From Pseudomonadaceae bacterium SI-3 (GTDB lineage: Bacteria > Pseudomonadota > Gammaproteobacteria > Pseudomonadales > Pseudomonadaceae), in NCBI GenBank assembly GCA_004010935.1, contig CP026511.1:4154001-4218000 (forward strand): 64,000 bases of DNA, read 5' to 3'. Positions 28,388 to 37,957 of the stretch are shown piece after piece. How positions within the stretch are numbered: the stretch's first letter is position 1; each line of letters opens with the position of its first letter. Both the position numbers and the translations under genes were made by a program. The notes below the pieces were generated by a model that was given only the letters and a program-made list of their open reading frames with translations, had not been told where the DNA came from and did not search any database.

Positions 28388-29311
28388 TTATTTGACCAGC
28401 GTACGCCACTCGGGGTGCGCCTCGGTCTTGCCGGACACCAAATCGAAGTAGGCTTTCTGCACTCGCTCGGTGACCGGCCCACGACGACCGATACCAATGT
28501 TGCGACCGTCCACTTCGCGGATCGGCGTGACTTCGGCGGCGGTGCCGGTGAAGAAGGCTTCGTCGGCGATGTAAACCTCGTCACGGGTGATGCGCTTTTC
28601 CACAACCTTGATGCCCAACTCGTCAGCCAGGGTCAACACGGTGCCGCGCGTGATGCCATTAAGGCAGGCGGTCACTTCAGGCGTGTAGATAACGCCGTCT
28701 TTGATAATGAAGATGTTCTCGCCCGAGCCTTCCGCTACATAGCCTTCCGGGTCCAGCATCAGCGCTTCGTCAGCGCCGCCAGATATCGCTTCCTGCAGAG
28801 CCAGCATCGAGTTGATGTAGGCGCCGTTGGATTTGGCGCGGGTCATGCTGATGTTGACGTGATGGCGGGTAAAGGAGCTGGTGCGCACCTTGATGCCCAC
28901 CTCCAGCGCTTCGTCACCCATGTAGGCGCCCCAGTGCCAGGCGGCAACGATCACGTGAACCTTCAGGCCGCTGGCGCGCAGACCCATGCCTTCGGATCCG
29001 TAGAAAACCATCGGGCGAATATAGGCGCTTTCCAGATTGTTCTCGCGTACGGCGGCGCGGGTGGCCTCGTTAATTTCCTCTTTCGAAAACGGCATCTTCA
29101 TATTCATGATGTGCGCCGAATCGAACAGGCGATCAGTGTGCGCCTGCAGGCGGAAGATAGCGGTGCCGGCCGGCGTGTTGTAGGCACGCACGCCTTCGAA
29201 AACGCCCATACCGTAATGCAGAGTGTGAGTCAGCACATGGGTGGTCGCATCGCGCCACTGCACCATCTCACCGTCATACCAGATCACGCCATCACGATCG
29301 GACATCGACAT
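28388..29311 (-). CDS. ilvE: branched-chain amino acid aminotransferase
   Basis: Last step of Leu/Ile/Val synthesis, PLP fold type IV. 307 residues from ATG 29311 (GAGGTG spaced 6 bases); a GTG three codons earlier is unnecessary. The PLP lysine is K160 in TRAKSNGAYINS, with HTLHYGMGVFEGVRAY near the start and EGSGENIFI downstream. 38 bp after glnE, so probably in the same transcript. Confidence 0.97.
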   Translation of the reverse strand: MSMSDRDGVIWYDGEMVQWRDATTHVLTHTLHYGMGVFEGVRAYNTPAGTAIFRLQAHTDRLFDSAHIMNMKMPFSKEEINEATRAAVRENNLESAYIRPMVFYGSEGMGLRASGLKVHVIVAAWHWGAYMGDEALEVGIKVRTSSFTRHHVNISMTRAKSNGAYINSMLALQEAISGGADEALMLDPEGYVAEGSGENIFIIKDGVIYTPEVTACLNGITRGTVLTLADELGIKVVEKRITRDEVYIADEAFFTGTAAEVTPIREVDGRNIGIGRRGPVTERVQKAYFDLVSGKTEAHPEWRTLVK

Positions 29312-29349
29312 TGTTGCCACCTCGAATTCGGTAAATGCTGTTTGACGAG

Positions 29350-32295
29350 TCAGCTAAGTCCCAGCTCGCGCCAGATGCGCATCACCGCGCGACGCTCGTC
29401 ATGAAATTGGTCTCCGCTCACAACGCCAGGCAGTTTCTGCAGTGATTGCCGGTGGGCCGCAGCGCGGTATGCCTTGTAGGCATCCTGCAGCAACCGAACC
29501 TCATCGCCGGTCATCAACCCGGCCTGCTCCAACCCATCGAGAATGCGGATATTGTCGGTATAGCGCAGCAGTTGCGGATGCTGGTGCGACCACGCCAAAG
29601 CCGCGTATTGCACCATAAATTCGATATCCACGATACCACCGGCGTCCTGCTTGAGATTGAACTCACCCTCCGCCAAAAAGGCTTTGTCAGCCGTGCCGGC
29701 CTGAGTGGAGCGGGTCCCGAGGTTGTCGCGCATCTTGGTGCGCATCTCGCTGACTTCGCCGCGCAGCTGTTCGAGATCGCGCGAGCGCCCGAGCACCGAA
29801 GCTCGGACGCTCTCGAAATCCTTTGCCAGCTGTGGACAGCCGACCAACACTCGGGCCCGCACCAACGCCTGATGCTCCCAGGTCCAGGCCTCCTCGCTCT
29901 GGTAGCGACTAAAGGCATTCAGCGAGCTGACAAGCAAGCCGGATACGCCCGACGGACGAAGGCGCATGTCGACCTCGTAGAGCTGGCCGGAGGTGGTCTG
30001 AGTGGTCAGCAGATGAATGATGCGCTGCCCCAGGCGGGTGAAGAACTGTGCGCCATCGATGGGCTTGGCACCGTCGGTTTCGGCGTTCGGGTCGCCGTCA
30101 TGGATGAACACCAGATCCAGATCAGAGCCATGGCCAAGCTCGATTCCACCAACCTTGCCATAGCCCAGGATGATAAAGGCCGGATCGCACAGCGAACCGT
30201 CGGCACGCCTCGGCTGGCCGTGCCGCGCGACGGTGTGGCGCCAAGCCAGGGCCAGCACCTCTTCGAGAATGGCCTCGGCGAGCCAGGTCAAGTAATCGCT
30301 GACCTTCATCAGCGGCAGCGTGCCGGCAATTTCCGACGCCGCGACACGTAAACGGTGCGCCAGCTTGAAGTGGCGCAATGCCTCCATTTGCTGCTCGAGA
30401 TCGTCCTCGGGAATGCGGGCCAGCCGCTCGCGCAATTCGGCGGCGAGTTCCGGCGCCAGCGGCGGGCTGAACAGCCGCCCCGCGTTGAGCAGCTCGTCGA
30501 GCAGCAACGGAAAGCGCGCGATCTGCTCGGCAATCCACGGACTGCCGGCACAAAGCTCGAGCAGACGCTGCAGGGCGCCGGGGTTTTCGGTCAGTAGCAC
30601 CAGATAGGCCGAGCGCCGGGCAACCGCCTCGACTAGCGGCAGCACACGCTCCAGCACCAAATCCGGATCATCCTGTTCAACCGCCTGAGCCAACAACCTA
30701 GGAATGAAGGCATCGAGACGCTCGCGGCCGAGGCGCTGCATGGTCCGCACCTGACTGCCGCTACGCAAAGCCGCGAGTCGCTGGCAGGCGGTCTGACCGT
30801 CGCGAAAACCCGCATCGCTCAACTGACGGCAGGCAAATTCCTCGTCCCAATCCTGCTCCCACAACGGCAGCCACTCGCCACCCACCAACGACTCGCCTTC
30901 GGCGTTCTCGTCTTCGTCGGGATCGGCGATCACCTGACGGAAATGCCAGTCGACTCGGCCACGCCAATGCAGAAGCTGCTGGTGGAAGGCTTCCCAGTCG
31001 CCGAAACCCATGATCAAGGCGACGCGATCACAATCGGCTTGATTGTCAGGCAGCATCTGCGTCTGGCGATCATCGATGGCCTGTAGCGCATGCTCGGTAT
31101 AACGCAGGAACTCATAGGCTTCGCGCAATTCCTCGACCGCAGCAGGCGGCAGATAGCCCTGCCCGGCCAGGGTTGTCAGCACCTTAAGCAAGGGCCGCTG
31201 CTGCAAGCTCAGGTCGCGCCCCCCGTGGATGAGCTGGAAAGCCTGAGCGATGAATTCCACCTCGCGAATGCCACCCGAGCCCAGCTTGATGTTGGCGGCC
31301 ATACCCTTGCGCCGTACTTCCTGCTGGATCAGCTGTTTCATCGTGCGCAGCGCATCGATCGCGGAAAAATCGAGGTAGCGCCGATAGACGAAGGGCCTGA
31401 GCATCTCCAGCAACTCCTTGCCGGCCGCTTCGCTGCCGCCGACCACCCGAGCCTTGATCATGGCGTAGCGTTCCCAGTCGCGCCCCTGGTCCTGGTAGTA
31501 CTGTTCCAGTGCATTGAAGCTCAGCACCAGCGAGCCGGACGAGCCATAAGGCCGCAAGCGCATGTCGACGCGAAAGACAAAGCCGTCCAGGGTCGGCGCA
31601 TCCAGCGCCTTGATCAGCCGCTGACCGAGGCGAATGAAGAATTCCTGGTTATCCAGCGAACGCTTGGTGCCGACAGTTTCGCCGCCTTCCGGATAACCGA
31701 AGATCAGATCGATATCGGATGACAGATTGAGCTCGCGCGCGCCCAGCTTGCCCATGCCAAGGATGACCATCTGCTGCGCTTCGCCGCTGCGCCGACCGGT
31801 CGGCACACCGAACTGCTCGCAATGGCGCTCATACAACCATTGATAGGCAAGATCGATACAGGCGTCAGCCATGTCGGACAAATCGCCGCAGGTCTCGGCG
31901 AGATCAGCCTGACGAGTAAGGTCACGCCAGATGATTCGTACCTGTTGGCGGTTGCGGAACCGGCGTAGCCGATTGGCCAGACTCTCTTCGTCCAGGCAGT
32001 CGCTGAGCAGCTCTGCGAGCACTGCACGCATTTCGCCCGCCTTCAACGATCGCTCCAGCAAGCCGCTCTCGGCCAACTGGAGCAGCAATTCAGGATCTCG
32101 GCTAACCTGTTCGCTGACGAAGTCGCTGGCGGCGCAAACCCGACCGAAAGCCTCACGACGCATCGTCGGCCATGCCAAGAACCGCTGTTCAGGCTGCTCC
32201 GAAGAGTCGCGCAGGGTGCCGAGGAACGTCTCCTCGGCACGGGTGACCAAAGATTCAAGCGACGGCGGCAGTGCAACCAGCGATGGCAAACTCAT
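29350..32295 (-). CDS. glnE: bifunctional glutamine synthetase adenylyltransferase/deadenylase
   Basis: 981 residues. Two nucleotidyltransferase domains in tandem: the N-terminal deadenylase half has ELNLSSDIDLIFGYPEGG and the C-terminal adenylylase half ELGHGSDLDLVFIHDGD, each with the paired Asp metal site. The linker and the second-half feature QDAGGIVDIEFMVQY are typical. Controls glutamine synthetase in response to PII. Head of the glnE-ilvE-waa series, divergent from aceE. Confidence 0.97.
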   Translation of the reverse strand: MSLPSLVALPPSLESLVTRAEETFLGTLRDSSEQPEQRFLAWPTMRREAFGRVCAASDFVSEQVSRDPELLLQLAESGLLERSLKAGEMRAVLAELLSDCLDEESLANRLRRFRNRQQVRIIWRDLTRQADLAETCGDLSDMADACIDLAYQWLYERHCEQFGVPTGRRSGEAQQMVILGMGKLGARELNLSSDIDLIFGYPEGGETVGTKRSLDNQEFFIRLGQRLIKALDAPTLDGFVFRVDMRLRPYGSSGSLVLSFNALEQYYQDQGRDWERYAMIKARVVGGSEAAGKELLEMLRPFVYRRYLDFSAIDALRTMKQLIQQEVRRKGMAANIKLGSGGIREVEFIAQAFQLIHGGRDLSLQQRPLLKVLTTLAGQGYLPPAAVEELREAYEFLRYTEHALQAIDDRQTQMLPDNQADCDRVALIMGFGDWEAFHQQLLHWRGRVDWHFRQVIADPDEDENAEGESLVGGEWLPLWEQDWDEEFACRQLSDAGFRDGQTACQRLAALRSGSQVRTMQRLGRERLDAFIPRLLAQAVEQDDPDLVLERVLPLVEAVARRSAYLVLLTENPGALQRLLELCAGSPWIAEQIARFPLLLDELLNAGRLFSPPLAPELAAELRERLARIPEDDLEQQMEALRHFKLAHRLRVAASEIAGTLPLMKVSDYLTWLAEAILEEVLALAWRHTVARHGQPRRADGSLCDPAFIILGYGKVGGIELGHGSDLDLVFIHDGDPNAETDGAKPIDGAQFFTRLGQRIIHLLTTQTTSGQLYEVDMRLRPSGVSGLLVSSLNAFSRYQSEEAWTWEHQALVRARVLVGCPQLAKDFESVRASVLGRSRDLEQLRGEVSEMRTKMRDNLGTRSTQAGTADKAFLAEGEFNLKQDAGGIVDIEFMVQYAALAWSHQHPQLLRYTDNIRILDGLEQAGLMTGDEVRLLQDAYKAYRAAAHRQSLQKLPGVVSGDQFHDERRAVMRIWRELGLS

Positions 32296-32394
32296 GAATG
32301 TTTCCTTAGCGCAAGAATGGCTAGAGGGGTAGCGAAAACGTCCGGATTAGAGCCCCTGACGCCGGAGCCAGCCAGCTAGGCCGGCTAGCGGCGA

Positions 32395-32409
32395 TGTAGT
32401 TTTACTACG
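32395..32409. promoter_or_regulatory. HexR-like operator 1 upstream of aceE
   Basis: TGTAGTTTTACTACG is a near-perfect palindrome (TGTAGT-N3-ACTACA type, last base mismatched) about 170 bp upstream of the aceE start. The pattern resembles the operator reported for HexR in pseudomonads. It is paired with a perfect copy centred 51 bp further on. Binding is inferred. Confidence 0.6.
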
Positions 32410-32445
32410 AAAGAATGTGACAGGGGGCTGAATCAGCCGCGGTTT

Positions 32446-32460
32446 TGTAGTAAAACTACA
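32446..32460. promoter_or_regulatory. HexR-like operator 2 upstream of aceE
   Basis: TGTAGTAAAACTACA is a perfect palindrome 111 bp before the aceE ATG. Two sites five helical turns apart suggest looping or double occupancy around the promoter of the pyruvate dehydrogenase operon. No convincing -35/-10 pair could be fixed between or after them. Confidence 0.65.
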
Positions 32461-32571
32461 GAGCCCGGCTCTACCCCCGGCAAACATCCAAGAACATATA
32501 CGCGCCGGCCCACAAAGCCGGCCGCGAAGCAGGCAACCGATTCTGGAAGCCTTTCCGCCCTGGAGCAAGCC

Positions 32572-35217
32572 ATGCAAGATCTCGATCCCGTCGAAACCCA
32601 GGAATGGCTGGACGCCCTCGAGTCAGTTCTCGACCGCGAAGGCGAAGACCGCGCCCATTATTTAATGACCCGGATGGGGGAGCTGGCCACCCGTAGCGGC
32701 ACACCGCTGCCCTACGGCATCACCACGCCGTACCGCAACACCATCCCCGTTACCCGCGAAGCCAAGATGCCCGGCGACCTGTTCATGGAACGCCGCATCC
32801 GCTCTTTGGTCCGCTGGAACGCGCTGGCAATGGTGATGCGCGCAAACATGAAGGACCCGGACCTGGGTGGACATATTTCCACCTTCGCCTCCAGTGCGAC
32901 GCTCTACGACATCGGCTTCAACTACTTCTTCCAGGCGCCTACTGAAGAGCATGGCGGCGACCTGATCTACTATCAGGGCCACGCCTCTCCTGGCATCTAT
33001 TCGCGTGCCTTCCTCGAAGGCCGCCTGAGCGAAGATCAGATGCTCAACTTCCGACAGGAAGTGGATGGCCAAGGTCTGTCGAGCTACCCGCACCCGCACC
33101 TGATGCCGGACTTCTGGCAGTTCCCCACCGTGTCCATGGGCCTGGGCCCGATCATGGCGATCTACCAGGCGCGCTTCATGAAGTACCTAGAAAACCGTGG
33201 CTTCATCCCGAAGGGCAAGCAGCGCGTCTGGTGCTTCATCGGCGACGGCGAGTGCGACGAGCCGGAAACCCTCGGTGCCATCTCCCTGGCTGGCCGCGAA
33301 AACCTCGACAACCTGGTATTCGTCATCAACTGCAACCTGCAGCGTCTGGACGGCCCGGTCCGCGGTAACAGCAAGATCATCCAAGAGTTGGAAGGCGTGT
33401 TCAAAGGCGCCAACTGGAACGTCAACAAGGTCGTCTGGGGCCGTCTGTGGGATCCGCTGTTCGCTGCCGATGAAGACGGCCGCATGCAGCGCCGCATGGA
33501 CGAAGCCATCGACGGCGAATACCAGAACTACAAGGCCAAAGACGGCGCCTATGTGCGCAAACACTTCTTTGGTGCTGACCCTGAACTGCTCAAGCGCGTC
33601 GAGAGCATGTCGGATGAGGAAGTCTGGAAGCTCAACCGCGGCGGCCACGACCCGTACAAGGTCTATGCAGCCTACCACCAGGCGGTCAACCACAAGGGTC
33701 AGCCGACGGTCATCCTAGCCAAGACCATCAAGGGCTACGGTACCGGTGCCGGTGAGGCGAAGAACATCGCCCACAACACCAAGAAAGTCGATATCGACAG
33801 CCTGAAGATGTTCCGCGATCGCTTCGACATCCCGGTCAACGATTCGCAGCTCGAAGAATTGCCGTTCTACCGCCCGGCCGAAGACAGCGCCGAGATGCGC
33901 TACCTGCGCAAGTGCCGCGAGAAGCTCGGTGGTTCCCTGCCGCAACGCCGACCGAAGAGCTTCAGCATCCCGACACCGCCGTTGGACACGCTGAAGGCTG
34001 TGCTGGACGGCTCGGGTGAGCGTGAAATCTCCACCACGATGGCGTTCGGCCGCATCCTCTCGCAACTGGTTAAAGACAAGGATCTGGGCAAGCGCATCGT
34101 GCCAATCCTCGCTGACGAGGCGCGTACCTTCGGCATGGAAGGCATGTTCCGCCAGCTGGGTATCTATTCCCCGGTGGGGCAGCTGTACGAGCCGGTCGAC
34201 CGTGACCAGGTGATGTACTACCGCGAAGAAAAGGACGGCCAGATCCTGCAGGAAGGCCTCAACGAGGCCGGCGCGTTCTCCTCGTTCATCGCGGCCGGTA
34301 CTGCCTACAGCAACTACAACCAGCCAATGCTGCCGGTCTACATCTTCTACTCGATGTTCGGTTTCCAGCGTATCGGCGATCTGGCCTGGGCAGCGGGCGA
34401 TGCACAGACCCGTGGCTTCCTGCTGGGCGGCACCGCCGGCCGTACCACGCTGAACGGCGAAGGTCTGCAGCACGAGGACGGCCACAGCCACATCCTCGCC
34501 AGCACCATCCCCAACTGCCGCAGCTATGACCCCACCTACGGCTACGAGCTGGCGGTGATCATGCATCACGGCATGCACGAGATGATGGAGCTGCAGAAGA
34601 GCGTCTACTACTACATCACAGTGATGAACGAGAACTACCAGCAGCCGGCCATGCCGCAGGGTGTCGAGGAAGGCATTCTCAAAGGCATGTACCTGCTTGA
34701 AGAAGCCAAGGGCGACTTCAAGCACCGCGTGCAGCTGTTGGGCTCGGGCACCATCCTGCGCGAGGTACGCGCCGCAGTGGACATCCTCGCCAAGATGGGC
34801 GTGGGTGCCGACGTCTGGAGCGTGACCAGCTTCAACGAGCTGCGCCGCGATGGCCTGGCCGTGGACCACTGGAACCGCTTGCACCCAACCGACGAACCGC
34901 GCAAGAGCTATGTTGAGCAGTGTCTGGAAGGTCGCGAAGGTCCGGTGATCGCCTCCACCGACTACATGAAGCTGTTCGCCGATCAGATTCGCCAGTGGGT
35001 TCCGTCGCGTGAATACCAGGTGTTGGGCACCGACGGCTTCGGCCGCAGCGACTCGCGCGCCAAGCTGCGCGACTTCTTCGAAGTCGACCGTCGCTGGGTC
35101 GCTGTCGCCGCCCTGCAGGCACTCGCCGCTCGCGGCGCCATCGAACGCACCGTGGTGGCCAACGCCATCACCGAGTTCGGTATCGACCCCGAGAAGCGCA
35201 ATCCGCTGGATTGCTGA
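32572..35217 (+). CDS. aceE: pyruvate dehydrogenase E1 component, homodimeric type
   Basis: Decarboxylates pyruvate and acetylates the E2 lipoyl group. 881 residues, the usual length for homodimeric alpha2 E1. The thiamine diphosphate motif is FIGDGECDEPETLGAISLA running to NCNLQRLDG. The central DEARTFGMEGMFRQLGIYS and GFQRIGDLAWAAGDA regions are typical. TGGAG precedes ATG 32572. It is followed after 24 bp by aceF. Confidence 0.97.
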   Translation: MQDLDPVETQEWLDALESVLDREGEDRAHYLMTRMGELATRSGTPLPYGITTPYRNTIPVTREAKMPGDLFMERRIRSLVRWNALAMVMRANMKDPDLGGHISTFASSATLYDIGFNYFFQAPTEEHGGDLIYYQGHASPGIYSRAFLEGRLSEDQMLNFRQEVDGQGLSSYPHPHLMPDFWQFPTVSMGLGPIMAIYQARFMKYLENRGFIPKGKQRVWCFIGDGECDEPETLGAISLAGRENLDNLVFVINCNLQRLDGPVRGNSKIIQELEGVFKGANWNVNKVVWGRLWDPLFAADEDGRMQRRMDEAIDGEYQNYKAKDGAYVRKHFFGADPELLKRVESMSDEEVWKLNRGGHDPYKVYAAYHQAVNHKGQPTVILAKTIKGYGTGAGEAKNIAHNTKKVDIDSLKMFRDRFDIPVNDSQLEELPFYRPAEDSAEMRYLRKCREKLGGSLPQRRPKSFSIPTPPLDTLKAVLDGSGEREISTTMAFGRILSQLVKDKDLGKRIVPILADEARTFGMEGMFRQLGIYSPVGQLYEPVDRDQVMYYREEKDGQILQEGLNEAGAFSSFIAAGTAYSNYNQPMLPVYIFYSMFGFQRIGDLAWAAGDAQTRGFLLGGTAGRTTLNGEGLQHEDGHSHILASTIPNCRSYDPTYGYELAVIMHHGMHEMMELQKSVYYYITVMNENYQQPAMPQGVEEGILKGMYLLEEAKGDFKHRVQLLGSGTILREVRAAVDILAKMGVGADVWSVTSFNELRRDGLAVDHWNRLHPTDEPRKSYVEQCLEGREGPVIASTDYMKLFADQIRQWVPSREYQVLGTDGFGRSDSRAKLRDFFEVDRRWVAVAALQALAARGAIERTVVANAITEFGIDPEKRNPLDC

Positions 35218-35241
35218 TGCGTGCGCACAGGAGAACCTATT

Positions 35242-37251
35242 GTGAGTGAAACCATACGCGTACCCGACATCGGCAGCGGTGAGGGTGAAGTAATCGAATT
35301 GTTCGTCAAGGTCGGCGACCGTATCGAAGCCGACCAGAGCATCCTGACGCTCGAATCCGACAAGGCCAGCATGGAGATCCCTGCGCCCAAGGCGGGCGTG
35401 GTGAAAGCCTTGAAGGTCAAGCTGGGCGACCGCCTGAAAGAAGGCGACGAACTGCTGGAGCTTGAGAGCGAGGAAGGACAGGAAAGCGACGCGCCGGCAG
35501 AAGCCGCGGACGAGCCTGCCGCTGCTAGCAGTGGCGGCCCGGCTGACGAAGCCGAAGCACCCACACCTCCAGGCGATGAAGCTCCGTCGGCATCAGCTGA
35601 GGATGGCGAATCGCAGGAGATCAAGGTCCCGGACATCGGATCGGACGGCAAGGCCAGCGTCATTGAAATTTCGGTCAAGGTCGGCGACACCATCGCCGCC
35701 GAGCAAGCGCTGATCACGCTGGAGTCCGACAAAGCCAGCATGGAGATACCCTCCCCGGCTGCCGGCGTGGTCGAGAGCATTTCGGTGAAGGTCGGCGACG
35801 AAGTTGGTACCGGTGATCTCATCCTGATCCTCAAGGGCGCCGCTTCGAGCAAGCCGGCAGCGGCCAGCGCCTCGGACAGCCAGGCACAAAGCCCGGCCAA
35901 GGAGAAACTGACCGAGCAGGCCGCAGAAGCACCAGCCGAAGCTGCAGGCGAGTCCGTGGAGGAGGTTCGTATTCCGGACATCGGCTCCAGCGGCAGCGCC
36001 AAGGTCATCGAAGTTATGATCAAGGCCGGCGACAGCGTCGAGGCGGATCAATCACTGATCACGCTGGAGTCGGACAAAGCCAGCATGGAGATCCCAGCGC
36101 CCAAGGCTGGTGTGGTGGAGTCGCTGTCGATCAAGGTCGGTGACGATGCCAAGACCGGCGACCTGATCCTGACCTTGAAGGTGGCTGGCGCAGCTCCGGC
36201 GAAGAAGGCCGAGCCGAAGCCGCAGCAGGAACCAGCGCCCCAGCAGCAGGCCGTTGCACCGAACAAGCAAGGCGTACCGGAGGCCAAGGCAGCCTCGACG
36301 CCAGCCCCGGCCGTGAGCGGGCCGAGCAAGGCCGGCACCAAGGTGCACGCTGGCCCAGCGGTGCGCATGACCGCACGGGAATTCGGCGTGGAATTGGCTG
36401 ATGTCACCGGAACAGGACCCAAGGGAAGGATTCTCAAGGAAGACGTTCAGGCCTACGTCAAGAACATGCTGCACAAGACCAAGCAGGCCTCGGCCGAAGG
36501 CGCTACGGGCGGTGCGGGCATCCCGCCGATCCCGACCATTGATTTCAGCCGCTTTGGTGAAATTGAAGAAGTGCCCATGAGCCGCCTGATGCAGGTCGGT
36601 GCTGCCAACTTGCATCGCAGCTGGCTGAACGTGCCGCACGTGACCCAGTTCGAGTCGGCTGACATCACCGAATTGGAAGCTTTCCGTGTCGCGCAGAAGG
36701 CGATCGCGGAAAAAGCCGGCGTCAAGCTGACCGTGCTGCCGTTGCTGCTCAAAGCGTGCGCGCATCTGCTTAAGGAGTTGCCGGAATTCAATGCTTCACT
36801 GTCACCAAGCGGCAAGTCAGTGATCCGCAAGAAGTACGTGCATGTCGGCTTCGCGGTCGACACTCCGGACGGCTTGATGGTCCCTGTGATACGCAACGTT
36901 GACCAGAAGAGCTTGTTGCAGTTGGCAGCCGAAGCGGCAGAGTTGGCTGAGAAGGCCCGCACCAAGAAGCTATCGCCAGATGCCATGCAAGGTGCCTGCT
37001 TCACTATCTCAAGTCTCGGCCACATTGGCGGCACCGGCTTTACGCCGATCGTCAACGCGCCGGAAGTGGCGATCCTCGGTGTATCCAAGGCGGCGATGCA
37101 GCCGGTTTGGGATGGCAAGGCCTTCCAGCCTCGCCTGATGTTGCCGCTATCGCTGTCCTATGACCACCGCGTCATCAACGGCGCCGCGGCCGCACGCTTC
37201 ACCAAGCGTCTGTCCGAGCTGCTGGCTGACATCCGCACCATGCTGTTGTGA
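35242..37251 (+). CDS. aceF: pyruvate dehydrogenase E2, dihydrolipoamide acetyltransferase
   Basis: 669 residues from GTG 35242, preceded by CAGGAGAACC; the reading from 35221 would place that ribosome site inside the protein. Three lipoyl domains have their attachment lysines at K41, K164 and K279, each in ESDKASME, joined by Ala/Pro/Glu-rich swinging linkers. The E3-binding domain is at about 370-406 (AGPAVRMTAREFGVELADV) and the catalytic domain at 440-669 with His642 in YDHRVINGAAAARF. Asn646 stands where E. coli has Asp; this matches what I recall for Azotobacter and Pseudomonas E2. No E3 gene follows. Confidence 0.97.
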   Translation: MSETIRVPDIGSGEGEVIELFVKVGDRIEADQSILTLESDKASMEIPAPKAGVVKALKVKLGDRLKEGDELLELESEEGQESDAPAEAADEPAAASSGGPADEAEAPTPPGDEAPSASAEDGESQEIKVPDIGSDGKASVIEISVKVGDTIAAEQALITLESDKASMEIPSPAAGVVESISVKVGDEVGTGDLILILKGAASSKPAAASASDSQAQSPAKEKLTEQAAEAPAEAAGESVEEVRIPDIGSSGSAKVIEVMIKAGDSVEADQSLITLESDKASMEIPAPKAGVVESLSIKVGDDAKTGDLILTLKVAGAAPAKKAEPKPQQEPAPQQQAVAPNKQGVPEAKAASTPAPAVSGPSKAGTKVHAGPAVRMTAREFGVELADVTGTGPKGRILKEDVQAYVKNMLHKTKQASAEGATGGAGIPPIPTIDFSRFGEIEEVPMSRLMQVGAANLHRSWLNVPHVTQFESADITELEAFRVAQKAIAEKAGVKLTVLPLLLKACAHLLKELPEFNASLSPSGKSVIRKKYVHVGFAVDTPDGLMVPVIRNVDQKSLLQLAAEAAELAEKARTKKLSPDAMQGACFTISSLGHIGGTGFTPIVNAPEVAILGVSKAAMQPVWDGKAFQPRLMLPLSLSYDHRVINGAAAARFTKRLSELLADIRTMLL

Positions 37252-37264
37252 TCGGATGAGCAAC

Positions 37265-37293
37265 AAAAAACCCGCCATCTGGCGGGTTTTTTT
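37265..37293. terminator. bidirectional intrinsic terminator
   Basis: CCCGCC-ATCT-GGCGGG stem with six A before it and seven T after it, between convergent aceF and the periplasmic-protein gene. It should work for both. Confidence 0.92.
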
Positions 37294-37319
37294 GTGCCAC
37301 CTAACACCGTGAGGCGCCA

Positions 37320-37847
37320 TCAGCCTTTCTGCAAATTGCGGAACAGGAATGAAAGAGCCTTCGCCAGCTCCTCGGCACCCTTGGGGTCGCGCAGGATGGT
37401 TAGCCAAGGATCGCCACCCGCCTTGCCAGCGAAGGTGCACACGACACCCAGCGGCGGGCATTGGTATTGGATGTAGGGGTCCATGCCGAACACCGAGAAA
37501 CCTCTATTACGCACGGCGACATTGCCGGACGCATCACGGCGCTCCTCGCGAATGCGCAACTCACCCGGAGCACCAACGCTGATCTGGTATTCGAGGTCCT
37601 CTGGGTTGGCCTGCCCCACTTGATAGGCCGCCCGCAATCCATAGGATTTGAGCAGTGCATTGCTATGAGCAAGCAGCGCTTTTCGTTCGTCCGTGGTCAG
37701 GTAAAGCGTCTTGAGCTCGGCCAGATATCGCGACGGTTCATCCGAGCCCAAGGTATTTGATTCGGCAGCTTTGAGCTGTCCGCTGGCGATCAGGAAGATC
37801 GAGATCAACAGTAACTTTGATAGCCGACTTGTCAGTCCCTGCTGCAT
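37320..37847 (-). CDS. periplasmic protein of unknown function
   Basis: 175 residues. The N-terminus has positive residues, a hydrophobic core LLLISIFLIASG and a cleavage-like LKAAES, so a Sec signal peptide of about 27 residues; no lipobox Cys. The mature part is polar with two Cys (CPPLGVVC) that could form a disulfide. No domain recognised. AAGGG precedes ATG 37847 and an AT-rich stretch TAATATTAATT upstream may hold its -10 region. It is divergent from the c-di-GMP gene. Confidence 0.75.
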   Translation of the reverse strand: MQQGLTSRLSKLLLISIFLIASGQLKAAESNTLGSDEPSRYLAELKTLYLTTDERKALLAHSNALLKSYGLRAAYQVGQANPEDLEYQISVGAPGELRIREERRDASGNVAVRNRGFSVFGMDPYIQYQCPPLGVVCTFAGKAGGDPWLTILRDPKGAEELAKALSFLFRNLQKG

Positions 37848-37957
37848 GATGCACCCTTGCGGTAATTAATATTATTTAGCCATCGCCGCGCTGTAAAAAG
37901 CGTCTAAGCTGCGGCTAACGAAGCGACTACCGCAGCATACTGGAAGCAAACCGCTCG

